Shown one piece after another: positions 1 through 6,984 of a stretch of DNA of 27,162 bases (its first letter is position 1; every line of letters begins with the position of its first letter). The position numbers were made by a program, and so were the translations under genes. Origin of the DNA: a virus; IMG/VR virus record IMGVR_UViG_3300021389_000126, positions 1 to 27,162 of that record. One strand, written 5' to 3'. Below the pieces are notes generated by a model. That model searched no databases. It worked only from the letters and a program-made list of their open reading frames with translations, and had not been told where the DNA came from.

Positions 1-124
1 GTCTAAAGTCTGTAAATATCTTACCTATATCTCTAGAGTTTTGAATAGAACTTGTTACACTAATAGTCTCATCAGCAAATAAGTCCATTCTTTGACCCTG
101 TATGTATAACTGAATTATGTTCAT
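1..124 (-). CDS. Tail protein, 5' part only (gene runs off the window)
   Basis: The ATG is at 124-122 and the frame is open to base 1, giving 41 codons of an unfinished protein. The N-terminus has the segment RMDLFADETISV followed by TSSIQNSRDIGKIFTDF. From memory, this kind of opening is seen in long tail proteins of Bacteroidota phages, where a 'DLF-DE-I-vt-SIQNsRDigKIFTDFS' stretch starts the protein. It begins 1 nt after the stop of the 361-aa tail gene and so continues the tail operon. Only the first 41 residues are visible, so tail baseplate or tip identity is an inference from position and this motif. Confidence 0.7.
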   Translation of the reverse strand, partial: MNIIQLYIQGQRMDLFADETISVTSSIQNSRDIGKIFTDFR

Positions 125-1210
125 TTATCTGATTAGGTTTACCTCGTTAAATGCGTAGTCAAATTCTACTGTGAAATTAATTAGCTTATCATTAAGACTT
201 GTTTTGTATGCTAAGGAACTTGTCTTAGGTACTATTGGTGTAACTTCTCCATCCTCGTGAATCCAAGCGTGTTCCGTTAATAGTAACTGTTGTATCACTT
301 CATTTAACTGCTCATCTACAAATCCTGTATTCATTGTAAATGACTTTTGAGTTTTAAAGTTATATGGAATCTTAGTAGCTTCATTCAGAGAGTAATTAAC
401 TACACTTGTAGTCTGTAAGGTATTCTCTTTATACTCCTCTTTGCTTATAGCTACATTATCTGTTCTCTTTTTAAAGAACCAAAGGTCTTGTATTACTCCG
501 AACTTGTTTACAAAAGCAACTTTATAAGGAGTATATTTTGGCTCGCAGATACAGAATATCTCTAATGTTATAACTGTACCATTTGTAGTAGTTAATACTA
601 CTTTATTATATGGCTGACTAGGAGCTGTAGGATTTACAACTACATTACTGCTTGCATTTTTTAAGAATGTCATATCTGCTTTTAAAGCAGTAGTACTTGC
701 TCTATATTCCGTAGTATCTACTGATAGCTTTTCTATCTCATTACCGAATGTAGTTTCAGAAATTAAATTAGCACCATCAAAATACTCTACTTTAAAAACG
801 CCATTTGCTCCAGTAAGTATTGGAATATTTAAAGGCTCATTACAATTATGATATATCTTAGTATTGCTTTGTAACAAGTCTTGACTTAACTCAGGGTTAA
901 TCGCATCTTGAAAGTACCCATAGCCTGAGAATGCAATTCCCTCACCTACTAAGTCTCTATCTGTTGTATCATCGTCATATGTCCGTATAACCTCCCAACG
1001 TACCCAAGCATTTTGTTGAATATTATAATAGTCTCCTGTATAAATTATATCTACATAATCCTTGACTAATTCCCCTATCTCAAATACTATAATATCCTGA
1101 CTAGAGGATTTTTCTTTAAATAGAGTATAAGTAGGATTCGTTGGTTCGTTTGTACCATAGTTTCCTGTATATACCCATAGTCTTAAAGTTGCACTAACTA
1201 AATTTGCCAT
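125..1210 (-). CDS. Tail structural protein, function unknown (361 aa)
   Basis: 361-aa protein, start ATG at 1210-1208. Composition is that of a beta-rich virion protein: many Thr, Asn, Val and Tyr, no membrane segment and no Cys cluster beyond a CIC in the middle. I see no enzymatic motif. It lies between the vWA-domain tail protein (ends 1221) and the next tail gene (starts 124), spaced by 10 nt and 0 nt, so it belongs to the tail transcription unit. A role in the distal tail or baseplate fits the position, but nothing in the sequence proves it. Confidence 0.6.
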   Translation of the reverse strand: MANLVSATLRLWVYTGNYGTNEPTNPTYTLFKEKSSSQDIIVFEIGELVKDYVDIIYTGDYYNIQQNAWVRWEVIRTYDDDTTDRDLVGEGIAFSGYGYFQDAINPELSQDLLQSNTKIYHNCNEPLNIPILTGANGVFKVEYFDGANLISETTFGNEIEKLSVDTTEYRASTTALKADMTFLKNASSNVVVNPTAPSQPYNKVVLTTTNGTVITLEIFCICEPKYTPYKVAFVNKFGVIQDLWFFKKRTDNVAISKEEYKENTLQTTSVVNYSLNEATKIPYNFKTQKSFTMNTGFVDEQLNEVIQQLLLTEHAWIHEDGEVTPIVPKTSSLAYKTSLNDKLINFTVEFDYAFNEVNLIR

Positions 1211-1220
1211 ATTCTATTTT

Positions 1221-2768
1221 TTAAGGACAAGTTATACTAAATCCTAACTCGTTAAATACTTGTATTATCTGGTCTCTGTAGTAATTAGGGGTTATATTAG
1301 CTGGTAGTATATTTCTTTTAATAATATACTTTCCTGCCATATCTAAAAGATTGTTTTCACTAGGAGAATACGCACCAGTTCCATTTTCAATAACATCTAG
1401 GAATTGCCCAAAAGCTGTTACGTAAGTTGGTGTAGCTATTTGAAATAATACAGGAGTAACATATCCTGTGCTATTGGTATTAATAATATTTTTAAATAAA
1501 TACATATCGCCTATCCAACTTTGAGTTATATAACTTGCGTTTGTAGTATTACCAAATTGATATGTTCCTCCGACCTCATCTTGAAAAACTAAGTTTATAC
1601 AATTAGTCGCATCTACAATATCAGGCTGCCAAGACATCACAACAGGGAATCTTTCATTAAATTGATAATAAAGAGGGTTGTTACTAGATATACCACCATA
1701 TTCCCTAACTGATACAAATTTATTATAAGCAGCTTCGTCATTGCCATAAAACTGTATTAAGCAATCTTTTAATTCATTTTGTACCATATTTTGAAGATAC
1801 GGCAACGTGCTTCCCATAGAGCCTGAATCATCAAACCATACATTTATTTGTGTTGTTGGTATTATCTGTATAGGAGCAGGAACAGGGCAATTAAAATCTA
1901 AAGAATAATTATCATTAACCAATGGAGCATCTACTATTAACTCCACTAATTCAGGATTTTGTGTTGCTTTTGTTATTTGTACTGAATTACTTGCTTTAGT
2001 ACTAGGGTTGCCTGTCGCTATTTCTCCTATTGGAACTCCTGCATCTAGCAAGTCTTGGTCAAACGCATTATGACCTATATAATTTGTTGTTGCTTCATTA
2101 CCATTCCATTTTAAAGTAAATTTAGCAGGAACTTCGCTACCACTTATATCCACACTAAACACTCCTGTCTCAGGTGTATTGACTTGGTATGTTACAACTC
2201 CTACATCAGTACCTACGTTTACAGTATCTCCACAATTCACTTGCTCAGTCTGAGGTGCAATAGGTGGTATTATAACAGGACATCCTGTCTCTCCACGTAT
2301 TATATTTACATAACCTATTTTAGTACCCTCAGAGGCTTCAGCTTCTCCACTTACTGTATAGTAATCTCCTCCAAATTCTACTCTTTGACCATCCTCTAAA
2401 GTAGTATCAGTAGTTTTTTGAAAAGATAAAAAAGTAGTATTTGAGTTAGGGTCAGTACATTTGATTAACTTATAAAAAAGGTCTGCAGGTGGTATTACGC
2501 ATCCAACTTCTCCTGTATCAGATATTAAACCTACTGAGGTATAAGTACCCTGAGTTATATCTACTCTACCAACTACTGTATATTCATTTAGGCTTGCATC
2601 CTGAACTCTGTCATTGTTTTCTAATGTAGGGGAGAAATCTCCCACCTCTTGCTCACTCACATAGCCTGTACTTGAATCACTACACTTTTGTAAAGCGTAA
2701 TACAATGTAGGCTTTTGCACTTCATTAACTTCAATGTAGTAAGGACTGCGTACGTTTATTTTTCTCAT
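1221..2768 (-). CDS. Tail protein with two N-terminal repeats and a C-terminal von Willebrand A-like domain (515 aa)
   Basis: 515 aa. The N-terminus holds two similar modules, about residues 20-92 and 95-168. Each starts with a Y-x-L-x-K-C-(S/T)-D element, has a central 'L-(E/D)-(N/D)-x-(D/Q)-R-V' followed by a YTV strand, and ends with G-C-(V/P)-x-IPP. A middle Thr/Asn-rich beta region follows. At about residues 306-316 there is a hydrophobic strand ending in WFDDSGSM, the DxSxS metal-ion (MIDAS) motif of von Willebrand A domains, with about 200 residues after it, enough for the domain. vWA domains bind protein ligands through a divalent metal. The gene's stop is 10 nt before the downstream tail gene and its start overlaps the upstream stop by one base. 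Tail location is inferred from context; an adhesion role is possible. Confidence 0.7.
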   Translation of the reverse strand: MRKINVRSPYYIEVNEVQKPTLYYALQKCSDSSTGYVSEQEVGDFSPTLENNDRVQDASLNEYTVVGRVDITQGTYTSVGLISDTGEVGCVIPPADLFYKLIKCTDPNSNTTFLSFQKTTDTTLEDGQRVEFGGDYYTVSGEAEASEGTKIGYVNIIRGETGCPVIIPPIAPQTEQVNCGDTVNVGTDVGVVTYQVNTPETGVFSVDISGSEVPAKFTLKWNGNEATTNYIGHNAFDQDLLDAGVPIGEIATGNPSTKASNSVQITKATQNPELVELIVDAPLVNDNYSLDFNCPVPAPIQIIPTTQINVWFDDSGSMGSTLPYLQNMVQNELKDCLIQFYGNDEAAYNKFVSVREYGGISSNNPLYYQFNERFPVVMSWQPDIVDATNCINLVFQDEVGGTYQFGNTTNASYITQSWIGDMYLFKNIINTNSTGYVTPVLFQIATPTYVTAFGQFLDVIENGTGAYSPSENNLLDMAGKYIIKRNILPANITPNYYRDQIIQVFNELGFSITCP

Positions 2769-3277
2769 TATGTCGTAAATTCTAATAAATTATCTATGTC
2801 TAATCCAAACTTCTCTATAAGCTCAGTTGGTAGATTATCAAATGCTTTCTCAAAAGGCTTAGTAAAAAACAAAGAAGGCTTGATGCCTTTCTCATATATA
2901 CTCCTCTGTAATATAAACCCTATTGTTCTATAGTTTCCTTTCTTGTATTTTCCTTTCTCGTCTCTTAGTCTTATATTCCTAGCCTTTGCCCATTCCATTA
3001 ATGGTTGCATAGGTGGCTTCTTATTAGTGTACTCGTATATGGTGTTATATCGCTTCTTAGTACCACTTACTCCTTTGTCTATAAACTCTCCATAAGGTAG
3101 CATATAGAACTCTAAAGAGAATGAGTTAGGACTAACATTCAAATCATATCCTAAGCTACCATACAAATCACTAGAGACATTCTTTTTCTGCTTAGACAAA
3201 TTGCTCCTAGATTGCTGAATAACATATTTAGCAAAAGCATTAAGAGCTGATTGTGTTTGTTTAAAACTAGCAGACAT
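2768..3277 (-). CDS. Tail completion / neck protein candidate, HK97 gp10-like (169 aa)
   Basis: 169 aa. The centre has YGEFIDKGVSG, which matches the 'Y-a-x-x-v-E-f-G' core of HK97 gp10-like head-tail joining proteins. A basic stretch with KKPP and EWAKARNIRLRD follows, then FILQRSIYEKGIKP, also typical of this group ('rAi..kGikp..F...af'). The protein ends with PFEKAF and an acidic helix. Its N-terminus overlaps the stop of the 155-aa gene by 11 nt, and its stop overlaps the next start. The order chaperone, 155-aa protein, this protein, large tail proteins suits a neck or tail-completion role. The family assignment rests on motif recognition only. Confidence 0.55.
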   Translation of the reverse strand: MSASFKQTQSALNAFAKYVIQQSRSNLSKQKKNVSSDLYGSLGYDLNVSPNSFSLEFYMLPYGEFIDKGVSGTKKRYNTIYEYTNKKPPMQPLMEWAKARNIRLRDEKGKYKKGNYRTIGFILQRSIYEKGIKPSLFFTKPFEKAFDNLPTELIEKFGLDIDNLLEFTT

Positions 3278-3734
3278 TTATATCATTCTCTATTATTACA
3301 TCAAATGTAGCTGCCCATCCTGCTACTTGGTTCTCAAACCTATCTCTAAATGGCTCTAATGAAGCGTCTCCTAGTACTTGGTACTTCTCTCTGTATAACT
3401 GTCCGATTCTTAGTTTCTGAATAACCTTGTTAAGAACAGATAGTTGAGTGTTTAGCACATCTTGCTCATTGTCATTACCTACAAATATATCTGTCTCTCT
3501 TTCTTTAGACTGGTCTACTATATCCATAGCCAAGATACTGATGTTAAATGTCAGCGTGTTCTCTGATGAGGTTACACTATTAACTATCATATGAGACAAA
3601 GGAAAGATAGTCTGCTTACTTAGGTCTACTTCTGTTAAGTCTCCTGTGGTTACAGTATTGACATTGACATCACTTAGTAGCGTGTCTTTAATGGTGTCTG
3701 TTAGTAAGTAGAATCCTCTTATTGATGTGTTCAT
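3267..3734 (-). CDS. Tail terminator-like protein candidate (155 aa)
   Basis: 155 aa, predicted alpha/beta. It opens with a helix containing LLTDTIKDTLLSD, has a hydrophobic strand FPLSHMIVNSV, then TFNISILAMDIV, and ends with AGWAATFDVIIENDINVC. This 'short helix, strand about a measured property, strand, helix, final strand' pattern resembles tail terminator or minor-tail proteins that cap the tube. Its ATG overlaps the TGA of the -1 frame tail-chaperone extension (ATGA, 3734-3731), so translation of the two is probably coupled. Function is inferred from gene order; no catalytic residues are visible. Confidence 0.5.
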   Translation of the reverse strand: MNTSIRGFYLLTDTIKDTLLSDVNVNTVTTGDLTEVDLSKQTIFPLSHMIVNSVTSSENTLTFNISILAMDIVDQSKERETDIFVGNDNEQDVLNTQLSVLNKVIQKLRIGQLYREKYQVLGDASLEPFRDRFENQVAGWAATFDVIIENDINVC

Positions 3735-4467
3735 TTCATTTTGCTTTTTAGTCTGTTTGCTTCTATCTCTGCTTTCTCTTTCTCAAAGGATAGCATCATA
3801 AAACATTTATGTACACTTAATTTAGTGATATCTTCAAATCGTCTAATATCTCCTTGAGCGAGTGCGTAAACTGATTGATACCAACCCCACTTGCTTCCGA
3901 ATTGAGATATTGCACTAAACTCGTCTCCTCCTGCTCCTCCAAATAGTTCATCATAGCTTGTGATAAGTCTATCCCTAAATGGTAAAAAAAAATAATGGAA
4001 CTGATGACTGCATCTAATGGCATATCCTTCATTACTTCTCCATCTCCTGCTTCATAGTCCACTATAGAGTATTTGTCTCCATATTTGCTCTCTATTGGTC
4101 TATATAGAACTGCCATAGCTCTGTGCATATTTTCCCAGTCTCCTAAGAACGCATCTAAGTCAATGTACTCTCCTAGACTAATATCATCTAGCTTAGGTAT
4201 AAATCCATACTCTACACCTTTCATTTTGAACTTAGTTACAAGCTGAGGTTTCTCATTGAACATATCCACCAATATATTGCAGATACCATCCACATCAGCG
4301 TACTTCATTTTAAGAGTATCTGATAGCTTTACTCCACAGAATATCTCTATCATCTTAGAAGCTAGAAACTTCTCATCTTGGTTATTGTCTTGTATTTTAA
4401 GATACCTCTGATACTGGTCTAAAGTAACCTCTGATAAAGAGTCAGGTATTGTAATCTCTACTTTCAT
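3731..4467 (-). CDS. Tail assembly chaperone, long form made by -1 ribosomal frameshift (245 aa)
   Basis: Predicted product of a join of 4467-3985 and 3985-3731. Frame 0 contains ATT TTT TTT TAC at 3993-3982, in which the heptamer T_TTT_TTT is a classical -1 slippery site within a T9 run. After slipping behind Phe161 the ribosome would read 84 more residues without a stop, including FGSKWGWYQSVYALAQGD and a basic helical end KEKAEIEANRLKSKMK, finishing at TGA 3733-3731. That TGA overlaps the ATG of the next gene, as many junctions here do. The KWGWY-x-S-x-Y-x-LA-x-GD pattern looks like a genuine conserved domain, not noise. Known parallel: the lambda G/GT pair and similar pairs in many siphoviruses, where the longer form recruits the tape measure and tube subunits. 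A single-base sequencing error is the main alternative. Confidence 0.75.
3817..4467 (-). CDS. Tail assembly chaperone, short (zero-frame) form (216 aa)
   Basis: 216 aa. The N-terminal part (KVEITIPDSLSEVTLDQYQRY) is a strand followed by a helix; the centre has a ferredoxin-like run with KMKGVEYGFIPKLDDISLGEYIDLD. This arrangement is common in small tail assembly proteins that are read in two frames. The zero-frame end after the slippery T9 run is acidic and helical (YLEEQEE, SLKEILDDLKISLN). It is preceded 3 nt upstream by the CGTTATATA element and, further upstream, by a terminator, so it probably starts a transcription unit. Function as tail assembly chaperone is inferred from gene order, size and the frameshift arrangement, not from a catalytic motif. 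Confidence 0.7.
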   Translation of the reverse strand: MKVEITIPDSLSEVTLDQYQRYLKIQDNNQDEKFLASKMIEIFCGVKLSDTLKMKYADVDGICNILVDMFNEKPQLVTKFKMKGVEYGFIPKLDDISLGEYIDLDAFLGDWENMHRAMAVLYRPIESKYGDKYSIVDYEAGDGEVMKDMPLDAVISSIIFFYHLGIDLSQAMMNYLEEQEETSLVQYLNSEASGVGINQFTHSLKEILDDLKISLN

Positions 4468-4470
4468 ATC

Positions 4471-4483
4471 TATATAACGTATT
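4471..4483 (-). promoter_or_regulatory. CGTTATATA element upstream of the tail chaperone gene
   Basis: Minus-strand AATACGTTATATA ends 3 nt before the ATG at 4467. The same core occurs at 6531-6543, 23069-23081 and 25319-25331. A terminator lies just upstream (4508-4541), which fits a promoter that restarts transcription. If it acts as a -7/-10 box, the mRNA would be nearly leaderless. It could instead be a translation signal. Confidence 0.5.
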
Positions 4484-4507
4484 TTTTAAGGCATTTTAGT
4501 TAAAGGT

Positions 4508-4541
4508 ACAAAAAAAGACACCCATTTCTGAGTGCCTCTTT
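4508..4541 (-). terminator. Rho-independent terminator candidate
   Basis: On the minus strand AAAGA + CACTC pairs with GGGTG + TCTTT, a 10-bp stem with a 2-nt GG bulge and a 6-nt loop, followed directly by more T residues. It lies downstream of the 37-aa membrane protein gene (stop 4563) and upstream of the CGTTATATA element of the tail unit. Confidence 0.65.
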
Positions 4542-4562
4542 CATACTAACTAAACTTACTTA

Positions 4563-4676
4563 TTATTCAAACATAGCTGCTAGGGTCATTAAGCATACTG
4601 CTGCAGCTCCAAACAGTATGACAAAGGATATAAAGTAATATAAATTCTCAGGGTCTTTCTTAAGCCAATTTCTCAT
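4563..4676 (-). CDS. Small single-membrane-segment protein (37 aa)
   Basis: ATG at 4676-4674, TAA at 4565-4563. The protein starts with MRNWLKKDPENL, a basic cytoplasmic-like head, and then has one long hydrophobic segment (YYFISFVILFGAAAVCLMTL) to near the end. It overlaps the last 17 nt of the upstream 73-aa gene, which argues for real, coupled translation, and is followed by a terminator. A short membrane protein in this position could be a holin-like, superinfection-exclusion or membrane-anchoring factor; the sequence does not decide. Confidence 0.55.
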   Translation of the reverse strand: MRNWLKKDPENLYYFISFVILFGAAAVCLMTLAAMFE

Positions 4677-4881
4677 AATGGTATATTTTATCTTCTATTC
4701 TATTAATAACGTATTGTGATAGTAAATCTGTGATGTCTGTTTTATGACCATCTAATGTAGTTGAGATAATCTCTATAGAGTCTGGACTAGATGGTTCAAA
4801 GTATCCACCTTCTTCTCCCTCGTCAAACTCGTATTCTACTTCTAGTAAAATGTCATCAATGTTAATTTGTATTGTACTCAT
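4660..4881 (-). CDS. Small acidic protein of unknown function (73 aa)
   Basis: 73 aa. It has alternating hydrophobic strands (TIQINIDDILLEVEYEF), then an acidic loop EGEEGGYFEPSSPDS and a strand (IEIISTTL), and closes with a helix containing LLSQYVINRIEDKIYHYE. The first two thirds look like a small all-beta fold; phage early proteins of this kind ('dyEf..G..-..p..p.e.eI..v...g.dit.ll') are common and mostly uncharacterised. It has a convincing host-type promoter of its own at 4907-4938 and a leader of the AAAAACAGACAG type, so it is probably expressed apart from the terminase genes upstream. No function assigned. Confidence 0.65.
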   Translation of the reverse strand: MSTIQINIDDILLEVEYEFDEGEEGGYFEPSSPDSIEIISTTLDGHKTDITDLLSQYVINRIEDKIYHYEKLA

Positions 4882-4906
4882 AGTCTGTCTGTTTTTAATT
4901 ATGGGT

Positions 4907-4938
4907 TAAAAGTAATATACACATTTGACTTATGCAAA
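4907..4938 (-). promoter_or_regulatory. Bacteroidota-type promoter for the 73-aa gene
   Basis: Minus strand: TTTG (4938-4935), 20-nt spacer, TACTTTTA (4914-4907). This matches the Bacteroidota -33 TTTG / -7 TAnnTTTG arrangement except for the last base. The leader to the ATG at 4881 contains AAAAACAGACAG, also seen in front of the genes starting at 13006 and, in shortened form, 8909 and 14053. Confidence 0.6.
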
Positions 4939-4956
4939 TTATTTAATAACTTTTTT

Positions 4957-5061
4957 TTATTCTTTTCTATAATACCAATAAGCAAAGGCATAGATAAGTG
5001 CAGCACTTATAAGACCTAAGAGTATATCTACATTACTTTTATCTAATAGCATATTTTCCAT
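4957..5061 (-). CDS. Small single-membrane-segment protein overlapping terL (34 aa)
   Basis: ATG at 5061-5059 with a second in-frame ATG at 5052-5050; TAA at 4959-4957. After a short polar start (MENMLLDKSNVD) there is one hydrophobic segment (ILLGLISAALIYAFAYWYY) and a charged end RKE. It starts inside the 3' end of the large terminase gene in another frame, so it is likely translated by coupling. It resembles the 37-aa protein at 4563-4676 in size and topology but not in sequence. Function unknown. Confidence 0.5.
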   Translation of the reverse strand: MENMLLDKSNVDILLGLISAALIYAFAYWYYRKE

Positions 5062-6181
5062 AGTTAGGCTTGCTTAGTACATTGTAAGTTGCATATCTGA
5101 AAGCATCTATTAGGTGGTTGTTTTTATCTATTGGTATGTTGGTCAGCTTGCCAGTCTTATCCTCAGTCCACTTATAGTTTCTCATCTCTTGGATAAAATG
5201 GTCTCCCTCTATTTTTAGCTTGTATCTCCTTAGTACATCTATTCCTGCTTGGATAGAATCCCTGCCTTTTATAGTTGCTCTTACTTGGTTACCCATCCTC
5301 CTAAGCTCATCTATCAATCTAGGCTCTGCACTATCACAATATATCACTCCATTGATATTAGCCTCTCTAAGAAACTTATTTATATCTTGGGTAGTCATAT
5401 GGGTTCTGTAGAGTAATTCTTTAGCATATAGCGTGTCTTGGTCTCTATAGACCTCTACTAAAGTTGTTGGGTCATTAGTATATCCAAAGTCCATACCATA
5501 AGATAAAAACTGAGCTGAGTCAGGTATCTTACCCTCTGAGAAACTAAAGATAGTTGCCTTAGATACTCCTTTTTGTCCTAGACCATATATCTGCCAGTAA
5601 GTCTCATCTGTTTCTTTTAGCCTCTCAATCTCTGTTCTGATGTTAGGGTCTAAGAATGGATTGTCTTTGTAAGTAGTGATATAGAAATCACAATCCTGTC
5701 TAGTTAGCACCTCATCATAAATAAAGTGATACTCGTCTGAAGGGTTGTAATCTAGTATGACTTGTTCCTCTGTTCTAAATATAAGTTGTTGCCAGTCCTC
5801 TTTGTTTATCTCATTAGCCTCATTAATAAAAAGTAATTGTCTTTTACGACCTCTTACCTTCTGAGGTATGTCTAAGCTAATAAACTCTATTAGGTTGTTC
5901 TTTAGATTGTATTCAGAGTTAGACTTATTGTGGTCTGCTTCTGAGTAGATGTTATGCTTTTTAAGGATGTCTAAGAAATCTCTCATTACTGTAGCTCTAA
6001 GAGATGGGAAGGTCTTTCTACAGATTGTTATTGTCTTTCCCTCGTGTCTTGCACAGTAGTCAAATATAATCCACAAAAGGATGTTATAAGTCTTTCCTGA
6101 CCTAGTACCACCCTGATGTGCTATAATCTTATGATTGTTATTTATTAAACTACTATATACCTTATTGGTTTGAATCCTCAT
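5039..6181 (-). CDS. terL: Terminase large subunit (380 aa)
   Basis: ATP-driven DNA packaging motor with headful or end-cutting nuclease. Walker A GGTRSGKT at residues 24-31; Walker B LLFINE at 116-121; coupling motif around YNPSDE at 145-150. The C-terminal RNase H-like nuclease has D231 in MDFGYTNDP, D283 in YCDSAEP and D359 in HLIDAFRY, the expected three acidic residues. Length 380 aa is at the short end of the family (about 400-450), as in PBSX-type (Terminase_3-like) enzymes. Its ATG lies 20 nt inside the small-subunit gene, a normal terS-terL overlap. The gene is not followed by portal, as would be usual, but by two tiny membrane-protein genes and the tail module. Confidence 0.95.
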   Translation of the reverse strand: MRIQTNKVYSSLINNNHKIIAHQGGTRSGKTYNILLWIIFDYCARHEGKTITICRKTFPSLRATVMRDFLDILKKHNIYSEADHNKSNSEYNLKNNLIEFISLDIPQKVRGRKRQLLFINEANEINKEDWQQLIFRTEEQVILDYNPSDEYHFIYDEVLTRQDCDFYITTYKDNPFLDPNIRTEIERLKETDETYWQIYGLGQKGVSKATIFSFSEGKIPDSAQFLSYGMDFGYTNDPTTLVEVYRDQDTLYAKELLYRTHMTTQDINKFLREANINGVIYCDSAEPRLIDELRRMGNQVRATIKGRDSIQAGIDVLRRYKLKIEGDHFIQEMRNYKWTEDKTGKLTNIPIDKNNHLIDAFRYATYNVLSKPNYGKYAIR

Positions 6182-6506
6182 TAGGGTTTATTATTTCAAT
6201 TTCTATTTTAGTTGGATAACCTCCATCTATCTGATGCTCCTGTCTTTCTACATAGCCTCTATTCTTGCCTTTGGTTTTTAAATAGAATAAAATCTCATTT
6301 GTTTTATTAGCATCTATGTTTTCAAATAGCTTGTTTTCTACATAGTCTATTCTAGCCTCATCTATCTCTACTATCCTTTGAGCAAACTCCTCATCATTCT
6401 TTTTCCATTCATAGAAAGTGTATCTTGATATGTTAGCAGATTCACAAGCCTCTGATATTGTTCTAGAGACTTTATAAGATTTTATGAATACCTCTTTGTC
6501 TTTCAT
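6162..6506 (-). CDS. terS: Terminase small subunit (114 aa)
   Basis: DNA-recognition subunit of the packaging motor. The N-terminus has a helix-turn-helix of the terminase type: FIKSYKVSRTISEACESANI, then SRYTFYEWKKNDEEFAQRI. A helical oligomerisation region follows (EARIDYVENKLFENID), then the family hallmark FYLKTKGKNRGYVER. Overlaps terL by 20 nt. The leader of 42 nt carries the CGTTATATA element, so the packaging genes may be switched on with other late genes, separately from the replication genes upstream. Confidence 0.88.
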   Translation of the reverse strand: MKDKEVFIKSYKVSRTISEACESANISRYTFYEWKKNDEEFAQRIVEIDEARIDYVENKLFENIDANKTNEILFYLKTKGKNRGYVERQEHQIDGGYPTKIEIEIINPNEDSNQ

Positions 6507-6530
6507 TTTGTTAGTTTTGTTAGGTTTTAT

Positions 6531-6543
6531 TATATAACGTATT
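6531..6543 (-). promoter_or_regulatory. CGTTATATA element upstream of terS
   Basis: Minus-strand AATACGTTATATA, identical over 13 nt to the copy at 4471-4483, here 24 nt before the ATG at 6506. It lies in the short gap after the DnaA-domain-like gene (stop 6549). The larger distance to the ATG favours a transcription signal over a ribosome-binding one. Confidence 0.5.
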
Positions 6544-6548
6544 GTTAA

Positions 6549-6971
6549 TTAAACCGATACCTCTGCTTGTTTATCTCTTTCATACATCATTGTTACTATT
6601 TTATTTAGCCTCTTAATGTTATTAGGACTTAGGTAGTTTAGGTTTTGTTTTATCATAGACTTTTGCATCTTAGTATGTGGGTTAGTATCTTGGAAAGTTT
6701 CTAACCATTTGTCTATGTTACTATTATATCTCCTATAGGTTTCAAAGTTCTTTAAAGCGTGTAAGGCAGTAGCGTGGTCATATGGCTTGCCGTTTGATTT
6801 ATAGAATCTTGACAACTCCGCTAGAGTAAAGTTTAGATTATTATAGAGTAAGAATGTTAGAGTTGCTCTTACATCTATGTACTCTCTTTGTCTTGTGTGT
6901 CTAAATGGACTTAGTCCTGATAGTTCTTCTAGTTCTCTTGCTACTTCTATAGCGTCTTGTATTTTCTTCAT
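6549..6971 (-). CDS. DnaA domain IV-like DNA-binding protein (140 aa)
   Basis: 140 aa. Residues about 27-80 match the plan of DnaA domain IV: a first helix with R-x-R-E-Y-I-D-V-R-A, a second helix (FTLAELSRFY), and a signature-like PYDHATALHALKNFE, which corresponds to the DHTTV-x-HA-x-K-I motif that reads DnaA boxes. There is no AAA+ domain. Stand-alone domain IV proteins occur in phages of Bacteroidota and may bind origins or antagonise host DnaA; which applies here is not shown. It is the last gene of the replication module, directly before terS. Confidence 0.7.
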   Translation of the reverse strand: MKKIQDAIEVARELEELSGLSPFRHTRQREYIDVRATLTFLLYNNLNFTLAELSRFYKSNGKPYDHATALHALKNFETYRRYNSNIDKWLETFQDTNPHTKMQKSMIKQNLNYLSPNNIKRLNKIVTMMYERDKQAEVSV

Positions 6972-6984
6972 ATCTCCTCTTGGT

